Assembly: GCA_000433635.1 (NCBI GenBank)
Contig: HF997975.1
Coordinates: 179,924-201,642 of the forward strand
Source: Ruminococcus sp. CAG:254
Lineage (GTDB): Bacteria; Bacillota; Clostridia; Oscillospirales; Ruminococcaceae
Direction of reading: 5' to 3'
DNA: 21,719 nucleotides
Shown: positions 19,685 through 21,719 of the stretch, one piece after another
Layout of the letters: every line of letters starts with the position of its first letter
Position numbering within the stretch: the stretch's first letter is position 1
The notes under the pieces: generated by a model
What the model saw: only the letters and a program-made list of their open reading frames with translations
Told to the model about the DNA's origin: nothing
Databases searched by the model: none
Position numbers and translations under genes: made by a program

Positions 19685-21520
19685 ATGTGTGGAATCACTG
19701 GAATGGTCACTTGGCAAGAAGATGTTGCCCGATATCAAGCCGATTTAAAACGAATGCAGGCAGTTCTAAGCAATCGAGGTCCTGACCAGCAAGGGATTTA
19801 TCAAGATACCCACTGTGCAATGGCACACACTCGGCTGGCTGTCATTGACGTGGAACGGGGAAAACAGCCGATGACACGGCAGACTGCAACCGAAACCTAT
19901 ACGCTGGTTTATAATGGAGAACTCTATAATACACCGGAACTGCGGGAAGAATTACAAAAAGAAGGAGCAGTTTTTACTACACACTGTGATACAGAAGTTG
20001 TCTTACAGGCATACTTACACTGGGGAGCAGCTTGTACAGAGCGGTTCAACGGGATTTTTGCATTTGCAGTCTGGGAGCAGCAGGCACAGCGGTTATTTCT
20101 TGCCCGTGACCGAATCGGTGTGAAACCATTGTTTTATGCGGAGATTCCCGGCGGATTGGTTTTTGCATCTGAAATTAAAGCACTATTGCAGCATCCAGCA
20201 GTGCCACATACCATAGACAAACATGGCATTGCACAGATTCTCTTGCTAGGCCCTGGACGGTCTGCCGGCTGCGGTGTTTTTCAGACCATCAAAGAAGTGA
20301 AACGGGCACATTGCGGCTATGCAACAGAAACCGGAATTTCCCTTGCACCTTACTGGAAATTACAGGCGAAACCGCACACGGACAACATGGAACAGACGAT
20401 TGAACAGGTGCGGGAGTTGGTGAAAGATGCTGCAACCCGTCAGATGGTTTCCGATGTTCCCATTGGAACATTTTTGTCCGGTGGTTTGGATTCCAGTTTG
20501 CTTTCCTCACTTGCCAATCAGGTATTGAAGAAACGGGGAGAAGTGCTGCATACGTTTTCTGTAGACTATAAAGACAATGACCGCTATTTTCAGAAGAGCC
20601 ATTTCCAACCGAATAGTGACCCGGATTATATCCGTGCGATGATGAACTATCTGCAATGTCAGCATCATTGGACGGTTCTGGATACGCCACAGCTGGCAGC
20701 TGCTTTGATTCCGGCAATGCAGGCAAGAGATTTGCCGGGTATGGTGGATGTAGATAGTTCCCTCTATTTATTCTGCGGAGCAATTAAGGAGCAGGTAACC
20801 GTTGCCCTTTCCGGCGAGTGTGCCGATGAACTATTTGGCGGATACCCTTGGTATCGAGATCCAAACATTCGGGAGCGAGATGGATTCCCATGGGCACAGA
20901 GTACCGATTATCGGATGCAGTTCCTGCGAGAAGAGTTTGCAGAGCAGATTGACGGGGCAGCGTTTGTATCGCAGGCATATCAAGAAACGATTCAACAGGC
21001 AGATGCGTTGCCGGAAGATTCTCCGTTAGAACGCCGTATGCGGCAAATGATGCTGCTGAATTTAGACTGGTTTATGCAGACGCTGTTAGACCGGAAAGAC
21101 CGGATGAGTATGGCGAACGCTTTGGAAGTGCGAGTGCCGTTCTGCGATTATCGGATTGCAGAGTATCTTTATAATGTGCCGTGGGAGATGAAAGAGTACA
21201 AAGGCTATGAAAAAGGGCTGCTGCGAGCAGCAATGCAGGACTATTTGCCGGAGAAAGTGCTCTGGCGGAAAAAAAGTCCGTATCCAAAGACCCACAATCC
21301 GAATTATTTGCAGGCAGTACGAGCAATGCTTGCGGCGATTTTGCAAGATCCAAAAGCACCGCTGTTCCAGTTGGTGAAACGAGAAGCAATTGAACAACTA
21401 TTATTACAGCCGAGCGGTGTGCAGTGGTATGGGCAGCTGATGGCATATCCGCAGACGATTGCTTATTTCGTGCAGATGAATGCGTGGTTGCAAGCGTATG
21501 ATGTGAAAATTGTCGAATAA
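19685..21520 (+). CDS. asnB: Asparagine synthase (glutamine-hydrolysing)
   Basis: A 611-aa AsnB. It makes asparagine from aspartate, ATP and glutamine-derived ammonia in the cytoplasm. The N-terminal class II (Ntn) glutaminase begins MCGITGM, with nucleophile C2 after Met removal, and has NRGPDQQG, HTRLAVID and YNGELYN. The C-terminal PP-loop synthetase has SGGLDSSLLSSL near residue 262 and LSGECADELFGGY near 377, then DRKDRMSMANALEVRVPF near 471. The start has AAAGGAGG 8 nt upstream. I see no strong promoter; CTGAAA (19523-19528), 17 bp and TAGTAT (19546-19551) is a weak candidate that overlaps the divergent toxin-antitoxin promoter. A hairpin with a T run lies in the leader. The gene is followed by a terminator and stands alone. 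Confidence 0.95.
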   Translation: MCGITGMVTWQEDVARYQADLKRMQAVLSNRGPDQQGIYQDTHCAMAHTRLAVIDVERGKQPMTRQTATETYTLVYNGELYNTPELREELQKEGAVFTTHCDTEVVLQAYLHWGAACTERFNGIFAFAVWEQQAQRLFLARDRIGVKPLFYAEIPGGLVFASEIKALLQHPAVPHTIDKHGIAQILLLGPGRSAGCGVFQTIKEVKRAHCGYATETGISLAPYWKLQAKPHTDNMEQTIEQVRELVKDAATRQMVSDVPIGTFLSGGLDSSLLSSLANQVLKKRGEVLHTFSVDYKDNDRYFQKSHFQPNSDPDYIRAMMNYLQCQHHWTVLDTPQLAAALIPAMQARDLPGMVDVDSSLYLFCGAIKEQVTVALSGECADELFGGYPWYRDPNIRERDGFPWAQSTDYRMQFLREEFAEQIDGAAFVSQAYQETIQQADALPEDSPLERRMRQMMLLNLDWFMQTLLDRKDRMSMANALEVRVPFCDYRIAEYLYNVPWEMKEYKGYEKGLLRAAMQDYLPEKVLWRKKSPYPKTHNPNYLQAVRAMLAAILQDPKAPLFQLVKREAIEQLLLQPSGVQWYGQLMAYPQTIAYFVQMNAWLQAYDVKIVE

Positions 21521-21548
21521 AGGGTTGTTTTTCGGCAAAAAAGGGGTG

Positions 21549-21584
21549 GAGCGTTTCTCTTTGGGGAGGGGAAACGCTCTTTTT
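21549..21584 (+). terminator. Terminator of asnB
   Basis: GAGCGTTTC (21549-21557) pairs with GAAACGCTC (21571-21579), the stem extends by G-T/C-G pairs, and T5 follows. It starts 28 nt after the asnB stop. Confidence 0.88.
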
Positions 21585-21642
21585 ATGGATTTTTCACAAA
21601 TCATTGACAAAAATAGACGAGAATCTTCTACATCAAGTAGCA

Positions 21643-21671
21643 TTGACAAACTGGGGATGGTATGGTATAAT
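21643..21671 (+). promoter_or_regulatory. Consensus promoter near the right edge
   Basis: Perfect TTGACA (21643-21648), a 17-bp spacer and TATAAT (21666-21671). The transcript would start near 21678; no start codon with a ribosome-binding site appears before the window ends. Confidence 0.88.
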
Positions 21672-21677
21672 AATAAA

Positions 21678-21719
21678 GCTGTTGCACGAGGAAAGGCGGC
21701 GTTAAGGAACACGAAAGAG
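21678..21719 (+). ncRNA. Start of an untranslated leader, possibly a T-box (cut by the window edge)
   Basis: About 42 nt of leader. GCACGAGGAAAGGCGGCG, then GGAACACGAAAGAG at the very end, resembles the 5' side of T-box Stem I just before the AGAGAG motif, as in the trp leader of this window at 7850-7880. The decisive parts (specifier loop, T-box, terminator) are outside the window, so this is a guess. Confidence 0.3.

Noticed and set aside
21604..21632. Second promoter TTGACA (21604) with TCTACA
   Set aside because: The -10 is poor, and the consensus promoter at 21643-21671 is far better.

Overview
The window looks like the chromosome of a fibre-degrading Ruminococcus-type Firmicute (Oscillospiraceae/Ruminococcaceae). 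The reasons are an exported protein with a dockerin module, long Thr-rich linkers in several envelope proteins, strong GGAGG ribosome-binding sites, near-consensus TTGACA-N17-TATAAT promoters, and two leader RNAs of types common in Firmicutes (a T-box and a yybP-ykoY manganese riboswitch). The genus is an inference; there is no rRNA in the window.

Layout. (1) Bases 1-2456, + strand: a repair and housekeeping cluster of mutY (its frame is open to the left window edge, perhaps fused to another domain), a PAT-like GNAT acetyltransferase and a short-chain dehydrogenase, closed by a bidirectional terminator. (2) Bases 2546-3803, - strand: three small AT-rich genes (GNAT, an acidic unknown, MazG-like) downstream of a tRNA-Ser(CGA), 3942-4030. 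About 50-bp imperfect direct repeats flank the GNAT gene. (3) Bases 4268-4852: a membrane-anchored Thr-rich protein with Tyr/Asp/Asn octapeptide repeats. (4) Bases 4878-7753: consensus promoter, yybP-ykoY Mn2+ riboswitch with a 22-bp terminator arm, and a P-type cation ATPase, probably a Mn2+-induced exporter. (5) Bases 7793-14784: a complete tryptophan operon, T-box(Trp)-trpE-trpGD-trpC-trpF-trpB-trpA, with overlapping or close junctions and a terminator. All steps from chorismate to tryptophan are present. (6) Bases 14850-15102: two near-identical promoters 110 bp apart, then tRNA-Gln(CUG). (7) Bases 15190-16946, - strand: a parvulin-like lipoprotein whose PPIase-like region is interrupted by a Thr-rich insert, followed by a decayed tandem duplicate (offset about 248 bp) of its 3' end and terminator. 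(8) Bases 17223-18919, + strand: an exported protein with a ricin-like module, a central dockerin, a Thr linker and a C-terminal HExxHxxGxxD zinc protease. (9) Bases 18999-19575, - strand: a type II toxin-antitoxin operon whose YafQ-like toxin is frameshifted in an A tract. (10) Bases 19685-21584, + strand: asnB. (11) Bases 21643-21719: a strong promoter and the start of an untranslated leader, cut by the window edge.

The clearest themes are RNA-level control (Mn2+ riboswitch, tRNA-Trp T-box) and exported proteins built with Thr-rich linkers. No phage, IS element, rRNA or CRISPR array is seen. Protein family calls come from motif recognition by eye, not from database searches.
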